From assembly GCF_014076495.1 (NCBI RefSeq), contig NZ_CP043575.1, forward strand, positions 3,658,001-3,722,000: a stretch of 64,000 nt of DNA. The letters run 5' to 3'. This DNA comes from Comamonas koreensis. GTDB taxonomy: Bacteria; Pseudomonadota; Gammaproteobacteria; Burkholderiales; Burkholderiaceae_C. Positions 35,026 to 43,129 of the stretch are shown here, one piece after another. Both the position numbers and the translations under genes were made by a program. The notes under the pieces were generated by a model. That model did no database searches, was not told the DNA's origin, and was given only the letters and a program-made list of their open reading frames with translations. Positions within the stretch are counted from its first letter, which is position 1. Each line of letters opens with the position of its first letter.

Positions 35026-38000
35026 TGCATTTGCTCGCGGTCCAGCCCGGTGGTTTTGTCGACGACGAGGCCTTTGTCTCCAGCCTGGGCCAAAGCCCGG
35101 CCGACATCGTGATCCTGAGCGCCGCAGACACCACCTTGGCCCTGCTGGCGCAAGCCTATGAGCAGCTGCGGGCCGGCATGGATGGCGAGCAACTGCCCAG
35201 CGTCCGGCTGGCCAATCTGATGTACCTGCGCCAGCCCGCATCGGTCGATCTGTATTCCGATGAGGTGCTGCAGCATGCCAAAGTCATCATCATCGACCAC
35301 CTGGGCGGCGAGAGCTACTGGCCCTATGGCACCGAGCGCGTCATGGCGCTGTGCCGTGCCCACAAGATTGCGCTGGCCATGTTCTCGGGCGACAGCAGTG
35401 AAGACCTGAACCTGCTGCAAAAAAGCACGGTGGCGCAGCAAGACTGCCGCAGCTTGTGGCGCTACCTGCGCGAAGGCGGCCTGGCCAATGCGCGCGAGCT
35501 GTTCCGCTTTGTCTGGCATGGCCTCTTGGGCGGCCCGCATGCGGCGCTGCCCCCGCGCCCCTTGCCGGCGGTGGCCGTCTACCACCCAGCGAGCGACGAG
35601 GCCACGGTCGCCACCTGGCAGCAACCCGGCCCGCTGCAGTGGCAGCCCGGCGCGCCGGTGGTCATGCTGCTGTTCTACAAGGCGCATCTGCAGTCGGGCA
35701 ACACCCAGGTGTTTGCCGACCTGTGCCAGGCCCTGCTCGCCAAGGGCATGAACCCGCTGCCGCTGGCCTTGCAGTCGCTCAAGGACGCTGGGTGCCTGGC
35801 GGCCTTGCAGGCGCTGTGCGCCAGCGAAGACGTGGCGCTGATCCTCAACACCACCGCGTTCTCGCAGGCCTCGCTCGATACGCCCGGCGACCATGCACTG
35901 GCCGGCGACATCCCCGTGCTGCAGCTGATCCTGTCGGGCAGCAACGAGCAGACCTGGCTGGACAGCACCCACGGCCTGCAGCCGCGCGATATTGCGATGC
36001 ATGTGGCGATGCCTGAGGTCGATGGCCGCATCATCACGCGGGCGATCAGCTTCAAGGGCCTGTCACACCGCAGCGATCTGACCCAGTCCGATGTGGTGCA
36101 GTACCAGGCCCACCCCGAGCGCATGGGCTTTGTGGTCGAACTCGCCCAGCGCTGGTGCCAGCTGCGCCGCAAGCCCAATGCCGACAAGCGCCTGGCGCTG
36201 GTGCTGGCCAACTACCCCAGCAGCGAAGGCCGCATTGGCAATGGCGTGGGGCTCGATACACCAGCGTCGGTCATCGAGATCCTGCGCGCGCTGGCGGCAG
36301 ACGGCTATGCCGTCGATGCCATGCCCGCAGACAGCCAGGCGCTGATGGATCTTTTGCAGCAAGGCATCACCAATGCGCCCGACTCCTGGGCCACACGCGC
36401 CGCCTGGCAAAGCCTGAGCCTGGCCGACTACCTGCAGTACTTTGACAGCCTGCCCGCCGAAAATCAGCAGGCCATCACCGCGCGCTGGGGCGCGCCCGCA
36501 CAAGACCCGATGCTGCGCGACGGCCGCTTTATGGTGGCAGGGCTGCGCCTGGGCCAGATCTTTGTCGGCGTGCAGCCGGCACGCGGCTACCAGCTCGATG
36601 CACTGGCTGCCTACCATGACCCGGATCTCGTGCCGCCGCACTACTACCTGGCCTTCTACCACTGGCTGCGCAGCCAGTGGCAGGCCGATGCGATGGTGCA
36701 TGTGGGCAAGCACGGCAACCTCGAATGGCTGCCCGGCAAGAGCGTCGCGCTGTCGGCCAACTGCTGGCCCGATCTGGTGCTGGGCCCCCTGCCCCACCTC
36801 TACCCCTTTATCGTCAATGACCCCGGCGAAGGCACGCAGGCCAAGCGCCGCGCCCAGGCCGTGATCATTGACCACCTGATGCCCCCGCTCACCCGCGCCG
36901 AGAGCTATGGGCCCACGCGCGATCTGGAGCGCATGGTGGACGAGTACTACGAGGCCGCCACCCTGGACCACAAGCGCGCGCAAATCCTGCGCCAGCAGAT
37001 CCTTGCCCACATCGTGCAGCACGACCTGCACCAGGACCTGGGCCTGCAGGCCCCCGCCAGCGACGAGGAAGAGCAGCAGCTGCTCAACCGCACCGATGCC
37101 TACCTGTGTGAGCTCAAGGAAAGCCAGATCCGCGACGGCCTGCATATCTTCGGCGTCTCGCCCGCCGGCCGGCTGGAGATGGACACCCTGCTCGCCTTGG
37201 CGCGCCACCCCGTCGGTGGTGGCAAGGGCGCCAACCAAAGCCTGGTGCGCGCCATCGCCCGTGATCTGGGCCTGGACTTTGACCCACTCGATGCCAACTG
37301 GGCCGAGCCCTGGACCGGCCCGCGCCCCGCATTGCTGCAAGATCTGCACGAGCAGCCCTGGCGCCACCACGGCGACACGCGCGAGCGGCTGGAGCTGCTG
37401 GCCTTGCAAATCCTGGTACCCGGTGCAGCGCTGCCTCCTGAACTTGCCGAACTCTTAGAAGGCCACACCCAGGCCGTGCTGGCCCGCGTGCAGCAGGATC
37501 TGCGCCCGCGCCTGGCTGCCTGTGGCCCGCAAGAGCTGCTGCAGCTGCTGCGCGGCCTGGCGGGCCGCTTTGTGCCGGCGGGCCCGAGCGGCGCGCCCAC
37601 GCGCGGCCGGCCCGATGTGCTGCCCACCGGCCGCAATTTCTTCTCGGTCGATACCCGGGCCATCCCCACGCAAACCAGCTGGGGCATGGGATTCAAATCT
37701 GCCCAGTTGCTGGTCGAGCGCTACACGCAAGAGCATGGCGAGTACCCCGTCACCATTGGCCTGTCTGTGTGGGGCACGGCGACGATGCGCACTGGTGGCG
37801 ACGATATCTCGCAGGCCTTTGCGCTGATGGGCGTGCGCCCCACCTGGGCCGATGGCAGCTGGCGCGTCAGCGATTTTGAGGTGCTGCCGCTGCATGTGCT
37901 GGGGCGGCCCCGGGTCGATGTGACCTTGCGCGTCTCGGGCTTTTTTCGGGATGCATTCAGCAATGTGATCCGCCTGTTTGATGCCGCGGTACAAAAGGTG

Positions 38001-38834
38001 GCGGCGCTCGACGACGAGGACGCCGCGCAAAACCCGATCCGCGCCCGCGTGCTGGCCGAGGCCGCGCAGCTGCAACAGCAAGGGATGAATGCCAAGGAGG
38101 CGCGCCACCAGGCGGGCCTGCGCGTGTTTGGCGCCAAGCCCGGCAGCTATGGCGCCGGCCTGCAGGGCCTGATCGACAGCGGCCAGTGGCAAAGCGACGA
38201 AGACCTGGCCACCGCCTACCGCAACTGGGGCGCCTATGCCTACGGCCAGCACGACGATGGCAGCCAGGTGCCCGAGACCTTTGTGCGGCGCCTGTCTGAG
38301 ATGCAGCTGGTGCCGCACAACCAGGACAACCGCGAGCACGATGTGCTCGACTCGGGCGACTACTACCAGTTCCAGGGCGGCATGGCCGCTGCCGTGCGCC
38401 ACTACAGCGGCCAGCAACCGGCCCTGTACTTTGGCGACCACAGCAACCCTGATTCGCCGCGCATGCGCAGCCTGCAAGAAGAGATCAGCCGCGTGGTGCG
38501 CGCGCGCGCCACCAACCCCAAGTGGATCGAGGGCGTGCAGCGCCATGGCTACAAGGGCGCGTTCGAGATTGCCGCGACCGTGGACTACCTCTTTGCCTTT
38601 GATGCCACGGCCCGTGTGGTGCGCGACGACCAATACGCCCGCGTGACCGATGCCTTTGTCGCCGATGACACCACGCGCGCCTTTATGCAGCAGCACAATC
38701 CGCAGGCCTTCCACGGCATGTGTGAGCGCCTGCTCGAAGCCATACAGCGCGGCCTGTGGCAAGCGCCTGGCGACTACCCCCAATTGCTGGAGACCCATTT
38801 GCTCGAGACCGAACACCTGCTGGAGATGCGATGA
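35025..38834 (+). CDS. cobN: Cobaltochelatase large subunit CobN
   Basis: A 1269-residue protein, the normal CobN size, that inserts Co2+ into hydrogenobyrinate a,c-diamide in the aerobic B12 pathway. Recognisable blocks are HVGKHGNLEWLPGKSVALS, NDPGEGTQAKRRAQAVIIDH, ESYGPTRDLERMVDEYYEA, GRNFFSVDTRAIPTQ, VWGTATMRTGGDDISQAFAL and GYKGAFEIAATVDYLFAFD. It overlaps cobW by one base and the next gene by ATGA, so all are coupled. No cobS or cobT is present; the AAA and VWA subunits come from the chlI/chlD-type gene. Confidence 0.95.
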   Translation: MHLLAVQPGGFVDDEAFVSSLGQSPADIVILSAADTTLALLAQAYEQLRAGMDGEQLPSVRLANLMYLRQPASVDLYSDEVLQHAKVIIIDHLGGESYWPYGTERVMALCRAHKIALAMFSGDSSEDLNLLQKSTVAQQDCRSLWRYLREGGLANARELFRFVWHGLLGGPHAALPPRPLPAVAVYHPASDEATVATWQQPGPLQWQPGAPVVMLLFYKAHLQSGNTQVFADLCQALLAKGMNPLPLALQSLKDAGCLAALQALCASEDVALILNTTAFSQASLDTPGDHALAGDIPVLQLILSGSNEQTWLDSTHGLQPRDIAMHVAMPEVDGRIITRAISFKGLSHRSDLTQSDVVQYQAHPERMGFVVELAQRWCQLRRKPNADKRLALVLANYPSSEGRIGNGVGLDTPASVIEILRALAADGYAVDAMPADSQALMDLLQQGITNAPDSWATRAAWQSLSLADYLQYFDSLPAENQQAITARWGAPAQDPMLRDGRFMVAGLRLGQIFVGVQPARGYQLDALAAYHDPDLVPPHYYLAFYHWLRSQWQADAMVHVGKHGNLEWLPGKSVALSANCWPDLVLGPLPHLYPFIVNDPGEGTQAKRRAQAVIIDHLMPPLTRAESYGPTRDLERMVDEYYEAATLDHKRAQILRQQILAHIVQHDLHQDLGLQAPASDEEEQQLLNRTDAYLCELKESQIRDGLHIFGVSPAGRLEMDTLLALARHPVGGGKGANQSLVRAIARDLGLDFDPLDANWAEPWTGPRPALLQDLHEQPWRHHGDTRERLELLALQILVPGAALPPELAELLEGHTQAVLARVQQDLRPRLAACGPQELLQLLRGLAGRFVPAGPSGAPTRGRPDVLPTGRNFFSVDTRAIPTQTSWGMGFKSAQLLVERYTQEHGEYPVTIGLSVWGTATMRTGGDDISQAFALMGVRPTWADGSWRVSDFEVLPLHVLGRPRVDVTLRVSGFFRDAFSNVIRLFDAAVQKVAALDDEDAAQNPIRARVLAEAAQLQQQGMNAKEARHQAGLRVFGAKPGSYGAGLQGLIDSGQWQSDEDLATAYRNWGAYAYGQHDDGSQVPETFVRRLSEMQLVPHNQDNREHDVLDSGDYYQFQGGMAAAVRHYSGQQPALYFGDHSNPDSPRMRSLQEEISRVVRARATNPKWIEGVQRHGYKGAFEIAATVDYLFAFDATARVVRDDQYARVTDAFVADDTTRAFMQQHNPQAFHGMCERLLEAIQRGLWQAPGDYPQLLETHLLETEHLLEMR

Positions 38835-39931
38835 GCACCGCCAACGATCTGCACTTTCCCTTCAGCGCCATTGAGGGCCAGGCTGCGCTGCAGCAGGCTT
38901 TGCTGCTCTTGGCCGTCGATCCGCAGCTGGGCGGCGTGCTGGTGGAAGGCCCGCGCGGCACCGCCAAATCCACCAGTGCCCGCGCGCTGGCTGCGCTGCT
39001 GCCCAGCGGCCATTTTGTCAATCTGCCGCTGGGCACCACCGAGGAGCAACTGCAAGGCTCACTCGATCTGGAAGCTGCCCTGCAGTCCTCTGCGGTGCAG
39101 TTCCGCCCCGGCCTGTTGGCCCAGGCGCACCAGGGCATCCTGTATGTGGACGAGGTCAACCTGCTGCCCGATGGCCTGGTGGACTTGCTGCTCGATGTCA
39201 GCGCCAGCGGCACCAACCGCATCGAGCGCGATGGCGTCTCGCACCAGCATGCCGCGCGCATTGCACTGATCGGCACGATGAACCCCGAAGAAGGCCAGCT
39301 GCGCCCGCAGCTGCTCGACCGCTTTGGCCTGTTTGTGCGCCTGCCCAATGTGCCTGATGTGGACACGCGCAAGCGCATTGTGCGCGCCCGCATGGCCTTT
39401 GATGCGGACCCGGCCCAGTTCTGCGCCCGCTATGAACAGGCCCAAGCCCAGCTGCGCCAGCAGATTGTGGCCGCGCGCGAACACCTGGCCCAGGTGCCCT
39501 GGCCCGAGGCCATCTTGGATGCCGTGGCGCAGCTGTGCCAGCAATCGGGCGCCGAAGGCGTGCGCGCCGACCTGGTGATGCTGCGCGCCGCGCGCGCCCA
39601 GGCCGCGCTGGCGGGCCATGCCGAGGTCAGCCTGGCCGATGTGCAGGCCGTGGCCGAGCTGGCGCTGGCCCACCGCCGCAATGCCGATGCCGCGCAGCCA
39701 CCATCGCCCAGTGGCCAGGCCAACGATCAACAAGACCTACATCAACAACCGCAGCGGCAACAGCCAAACCAGGCACAGACCAAGCCCCAAAACGGCCATG
39801 CCGACACCGCCAGCAGCAGCCCCAACGCCGAGCGCAACCAGCCCGATGGCTGGGGCGGCATGGCCGCGCCGCGCCATACCGGTATCGAGCCCGTCAAGGC
39901 CCTGCGGCCCTTTACCGCAAAAAAAGCCTGA
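38831..39931 (+). CDS. ChlI-like AAA+ ATPase: zero-frame product of chlD
   Basis: A 366-residue AAA+ subunit related to Mg-chelatase I. Walker A is GPRGTAKS (residues 40-47), Walker B LYVDEVNLLPD, sensor 1 IALIGTMNPEEGQLRPQLLDRF, and an arginine-finger helical domain follows to about residue 285. Residues 290-366 are a Gln/Pro/Asn-rich linker of the type that joins ChlI-like and VWA parts in ChlD. The zero frame ends at TGA 39929-39931, right after an A7 run. It probably serves as the small motor subunit with CobN, while a share of ribosomes shift into the VWA frame. Confidence 0.92.
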   Translation: MSTANDLHFPFSAIEGQAALQQALLLLAVDPQLGGVLVEGPRGTAKSTSARALAALLPSGHFVNLPLGTTEEQLQGSLDLEAALQSSAVQFRPGLLAQAHQGILYVDEVNLLPDGLVDLLLDVSASGTNRIERDGVSHQHAARIALIGTMNPEEGQLRPQLLDRFGLFVRLPNVPDVDTRKRIVRARMAFDADPAQFCARYEQAQAQLRQQIVAAREHLAQVPWPEAILDAVAQLCQQSGAEGVRADLVMLRAARAQAALAGHAEVSLADVQAVAELALAHRRNADAAQPPSPSGQANDQQDLHQQPQRQQPNQAQTKPQNGHADTASSSPNAERNQPDGWGGMAAPRHTGIEPVKALRPFTAKKA

Positions 39932-39970
39932 CGCGCCCCAGCCTGGCCGGCAAGGCCAAGCTGGGGCGCG
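39919..39970 (+). promoter_or_regulatory. Programmed -1 ribosomal frameshift signal in chlD
   Basis: The slippery heptamer A-AAA-AAA (39919-39925) is in the right phase (GCA AAA AAA). After a 6-nt spacer carrying the zero-frame TGA comes a perfect 11-bp stem (39932-39942 with 39960-39970, arm CGCGCCCCAGC), capped by a second 5-bp stem TGGCC/GGCCA with loop GGCAA. A shift of -1 joins the ChlI frame to the VWA frame. Confidence 0.85.
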
Positions 39971-40569
39971 CGCAGAGCACGCAGCGTGCCGGGCGCCTGC
40001 TGGCAACGGCCAGCCAGCGCATTGACTGGCCCCGCAGCCTGGCCGCCAAAGGCCAGGCCCCCTTGGCGCGCCCGCACCTGCGCTACCGCAAGCAGCCCGC
40101 CGGCGCGCAGCTCATGCACTGCGTGCTGCTTGATACCTCGGCCTCCATGCTGCGCAGCCAGCAACTCGCCCGCGCCAAGGGCTACCTGCAGGCCTTGGCC
40201 GACCAGGCCTACCGCCAGCGCGACCGGCTCTGCGTGCTGGGCTTTAGCGGCGACAGCGCCTATGTGATCCAGGCAGGGGCCAAGGCCCAGGCCTGGAACG
40301 AGGGCTGGATCCGGCCCATTGGCGGCGGCGGCGGCAGCCCTTTGGCCAGCGCCATTGCCTTGCTCGAGCGCCTGCTGCAGCGCGCCCGCCGCCAGGGCCC
40401 CGTGCATGCCGGTGTCTGGCTGCTGACCGATGGCCGCTTTGCGCAACTGCCCGAGCGCCCCCGCTGCGCCGAGCAGATCACCGTCGTCGGTTTTGACCGG
40501 GTCGGCCTGCCCTTGCAACTGAGCCAGCGCCTGGCAGCGCGCTGGCAGGCCGATTGGATGTCCGCATAA
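39925..40569 (+). CDS. chlD: VWA (ChlD C-terminal) part, read after -1 frameshift
   Basis: The -1 frame continues 214 residues. A basic linker (SLTRPSLAGKAKLGRAQ) leads to a von Willebrand A domain with the MIDAS motif LLDTSASM (Asp near residue 435 of the fusion), then the Thr/Gly-rich loop IGGGGGSPLASAIALLERL and LLTDGRFAQ. There is no ATG, GTG or TTG with a ribosome site at its beginning, so it is best read as the end of a 579-residue ChlD made by frameshifting from 38831. ChlD bridges the ATPase ring to CobN. Confidence 0.88.
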   Translation, partial: SLTRPSLAGKAKLGRAQSTQRAGRLLATASQRIDWPRSLAAKGQAPLARPHLRYRKQPAGAQLMHCVLLDTSASMLRSQQLARAKGYLQALADQAYRQRDRLCVLGFSGDSAYVIQAGAKAQAWNEGWIRPIGGGGGSPLASAIALLERLLQRARRQGPVHAGVWLLTDGRFAQLPERPRCAEQITVVGFDRVGLPLQLSQRLAARWQADWMSA

Positions 40570-40580
40570 GCCAGCTGCCG

Positions 40581-40597
40581 CCGCCATCTGATGGCGG
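40581..40597 (+). terminator. Small hairpin after chlD
   Basis: CCGCCAT and ATGGCGG form a 7-bp stem with a 3-nt loop 12 bp after the chlD stop. There is no U-tract, so it may be a weak or rho-assisted end of the cobalamin operon. Confidence 0.35.
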
Positions 40598-40790
40598 GCT
40601 TAAACGCAAGTTTGATGCAGTGCGGTTTCCCCATCCCAGCGCTGCCCGGCACCCTGCTACGAGTAGGGAGATGCCCCGCGTAGTTGCCCCAAAGCAACAT
40701 ACATACACACCCTACAAGTAGGTATTCACACTGGATCACCGCTTTTTAGGCCGCAGGCGCTGCGATAGCTGCAGGAGCCGCCACGCTTTT

Positions 40791-40812
40791 AAATACAATT
40801 CGTTCTCATTCC
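40791..40812. promoter_or_regulatory. Putative Fur box ahead of the fecA-like gene
   Basis: AAATACAATTCGTTCTCATT (40791-40810) reads on the other strand as AATGAGAACGAATTGTATTT, close to proteobacterial Fur sites. It lies about 90 bp before the receptor start, so iron should repress this block. Confidence 0.6.
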
Positions 40813-40899
40813 TAACACTCATCCCCTGGCCAACCACGCTGCGGCGCCCCTGACCGGCGCCGTTGTGCTGTGCCCGCCTCGTTTTTTGCTGCCCTCACC

Positions 40900-43038
40900 A
40901 TGTCCGCATCCACCCGCACTTCGCGCAAGCCATCGGGCACCCGCCCGGCCCTGAGCCAGATCACAGCAGCCGTCCTGATCAGCCTGGCGCCAGCGGCCAG
41001 CGCGCTGGCCCAGACGGCAGCCGCGCCAGCTGCCGATGACGCGCCAGTGGCAGAGAGCACCCTGGAGACCATCCAGGTCTCGGGCGATCTGCTGGGCAGC
41101 GGTCTGCAAAACCAGCTCAAGACCTTTGCCGGGGCTCGCACCATCGTCGACAAGGACGTGATCGAGAACAGCGGTGCGTCGAGCATTGGCGATGTGATGC
41201 GCCGCATCCCCGGCGTGCAAAGCAGCGACAACTCCGGCACCGCCGGCAGCGCGGTGTCGCTCAATATCGGGGTGCGCGGTCTGACCGGCCGCTACTCGCC
41301 GCGCTCGACCGTGCTGCTCGATGGCGTGCCGCTGGCCGTGGCGCCCTACGGCCAGCCCCAGCTGTCGTTTGCGCCGGTGAGCCTGGCCAATATCGAATCC
41401 ATCGATGTGGTGCGCAGCGGCGGCGCGGTGCGCTACGGCCCGCAAAACGTCGGCGGCATCATCAACTTCAACACCCGCGCCATCCCCACCAGCAAGGACA
41501 TCACCGGCGACGTGACCCTGCGCTACAACGGCTTTGGCAAGGGCGGAGAGAACAACACGCTCTACAGCACTTTCCTGGGCTCGCAGCTGGACAACGGCCT
41601 GGGCTGGGCGCTGCTGTACTCGGGCATGACGGGCTCCGAATGGCGCAAGGACAGCGATGAGCGTTTGAACGACGTGGCGCTGAAGTTCCGCTACGCGCTG
41701 TCGGGCAGCTCCGAGGTCTACGGCAAGCTGTCATACTACGATGTGCGCTCCAACACGCCCGGGGGCCTCACGGTCGCCCAGTACAACGCCAACCCCTTCC
41801 AGAACACCCGCCCCACCGATAGCTGGGACGGCGAGCGCAAGGGCCTGGACCTGGGCTATATCAACACCATCTCGGACACGCAGGAGTTCGAGATCCGCGC
41901 CTACTACAACGACAGCGCGCGCTCGAGCCGCCTGATCAATGCCGCGCAGACCCAGATCAACTACCAGCCGCGCAACTACCAGACCCTGGGCATCGAGCCG
42001 CGCTACACCCAGCGTTTTGCGCTGGGCAGCAGCACCCACGATGTGACCGTGGGCTACCGCTATATCCGCGAGCGCGGTGACGACAACAGCAGCCTGCTGA
42101 ACCTGTCCACCAACGTGATGGGCGCCACCACCTCGTTCGACAATGCCACCGATGCCCATGCCGGTTATATCGACGACCGCATCGCCATCGGCGCCTGGCG
42201 CATCACCCCGGGCGTGCGCTTTGAGCACATCCAATCCGAGCGCGATGACCGGAGTGGCGCGCAAAGCTTTGACACGCGCAACAACAAGTGGCTGCCCTCG
42301 GTCAGCGTGTCCTACCTGGTCAACCCGGCCCTCACGCTGTTTGCCAACTACACCACCTCGTTCGGCCCGGTGCAGAACATCCAGCTGAACTCGCAAACGG
42401 CGGCCAACCCACTGCGCCCCGAAGTGGCCAAGACCAAGGAGCTCGGTGCCCGCTGGCAAGACAAGCAGTGGCGCGCCGAGGCCACGGTGTTTGACCTGCG
42501 CTTTGACAACCAGATTCTGCAGACGCCTGGCGTCGTGCCCGTCACCTTTGCCAATATTGGTGCCACCAAGCACCAGGGCCTGGAGCTGGCGCTGGAGTAC
42601 AGCTTTGACAAGGCCAGCGCTCTGGCAGGCACCACCGTGTATGGCAACTACACCTACACCAAGGCGATCCAGAAATCCGGCACCACCGCCGGGCTCGATG
42701 TGCCTTTCTACGCGCGCAACACCGACACCGTCGGCGTGCGCTATGAGCGCGATGCCTGGGGCTTTAACCTGTCGAGCACGCACCAGAGCAAGCAGTACTC
42801 GGACCTGGCCAACACCGAGGCCGAATCGGCCAATGCCAATGCGGGCCGCATCCCCGGCTTTCGCCTGTGGAACGCCCAGGTCAGCTGGAAGGTGCCGCAG
42901 TACAAGGGCAGCGAAATCATGGTCGGCGTGAACAACATCGCCGACCACCGCTACTACACGCGCAATGTCGACGGCAACCCCGGCCGCATGGTGGGCGCGC
43001 CGCGCACCTTCTACGTCCAGGGCCGCTACGCGTTCTGA
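40900..43038 (+). CDS. TonB-dependent receptor, FecA-like (ferric citrate type)
   Basis: A 712-residue outer-membrane receptor with a signal peptide ending SALAQT. The plug contains ENSGASSIGDVMRRIPGVQ and the FecA-like run RSTVLLDGVPL, APYGQPQLSFAPVSL, RSGGAVRYGPQNVGGIINF. The barrel ends with VGVNNIADHRYYTRNVDG and a C-terminal Phe (QGRYAF). It lacks the N-terminal signalling domain of E. coli FecA, so it transports but does not signal to a FecR. The likely ligand is ferric citrate or a similar carboxylate chelate. Confidence 0.93.
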   Translation: MSASTRTSRKPSGTRPALSQITAAVLISLAPAASALAQTAAAPAADDAPVAESTLETIQVSGDLLGSGLQNQLKTFAGARTIVDKDVIENSGASSIGDVMRRIPGVQSSDNSGTAGSAVSLNIGVRGLTGRYSPRSTVLLDGVPLAVAPYGQPQLSFAPVSLANIESIDVVRSGGAVRYGPQNVGGIINFNTRAIPTSKDITGDVTLRYNGFGKGGENNTLYSTFLGSQLDNGLGWALLYSGMTGSEWRKDSDERLNDVALKFRYALSGSSEVYGKLSYYDVRSNTPGGLTVAQYNANPFQNTRPTDSWDGERKGLDLGYINTISDTQEFEIRAYYNDSARSSRLINAAQTQINYQPRNYQTLGIEPRYTQRFALGSSTHDVTVGYRYIRERGDDNSSLLNLSTNVMGATTSFDNATDAHAGYIDDRIAIGAWRITPGVRFEHIQSERDDRSGAQSFDTRNNKWLPSVSVSYLVNPALTLFANYTTSFGPVQNIQLNSQTAANPLRPEVAKTKELGARWQDKQWRAEATVFDLRFDNQILQTPGVVPVTFANIGATKHQGLELALEYSFDKASALAGTTVYGNYTYTKAIQKSGTTAGLDVPFYARNTDTVGVRYERDAWGFNLSSTHQSKQYSDLANTEAESANANAGRIPGFRLWNAQVSWKVPQYKGSEIMVGVNNIADHRYYTRNVDGNPGRMVGAPRTFYVQGRYAF

Positions 43039-43065
43039 TCCACCTATTACCCGCCTTCGTAACAC

Positions 43066-43096
43066 AAGACCCGCAACACCTGATGCGGGTCTTTTT
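43066..43096 (+). terminator. Rho-independent terminator after the fecA-like gene
   Basis: A 10-bp stem AAGACCCGCA/TGCGGGTCTT (43066-43075, 43084-43093) with an 8-nt loop, followed by T residues. The next receptor starts only 34 bp later, so this may act as a partial terminator or attenuator between the two. Confidence 0.8.
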
Positions 43097-43129
43097 TGCC
43101 GATGGCTTCGCCTGTTTTGTGACCCTCTG

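Noticed and set aside
39928..40569. VWA protein as a separate gene starting at CTG 39928
   Set aside because: The codon lies in the frameshift spacer without a ribosome site of its own; the A7 run and stem explain the join better.
40620..40790. Possible second B12 or metal riboswitch before the fecA-like gene
   Set aside because: The aptamer core motifs are absent on both strands; a Fur box explains the control.
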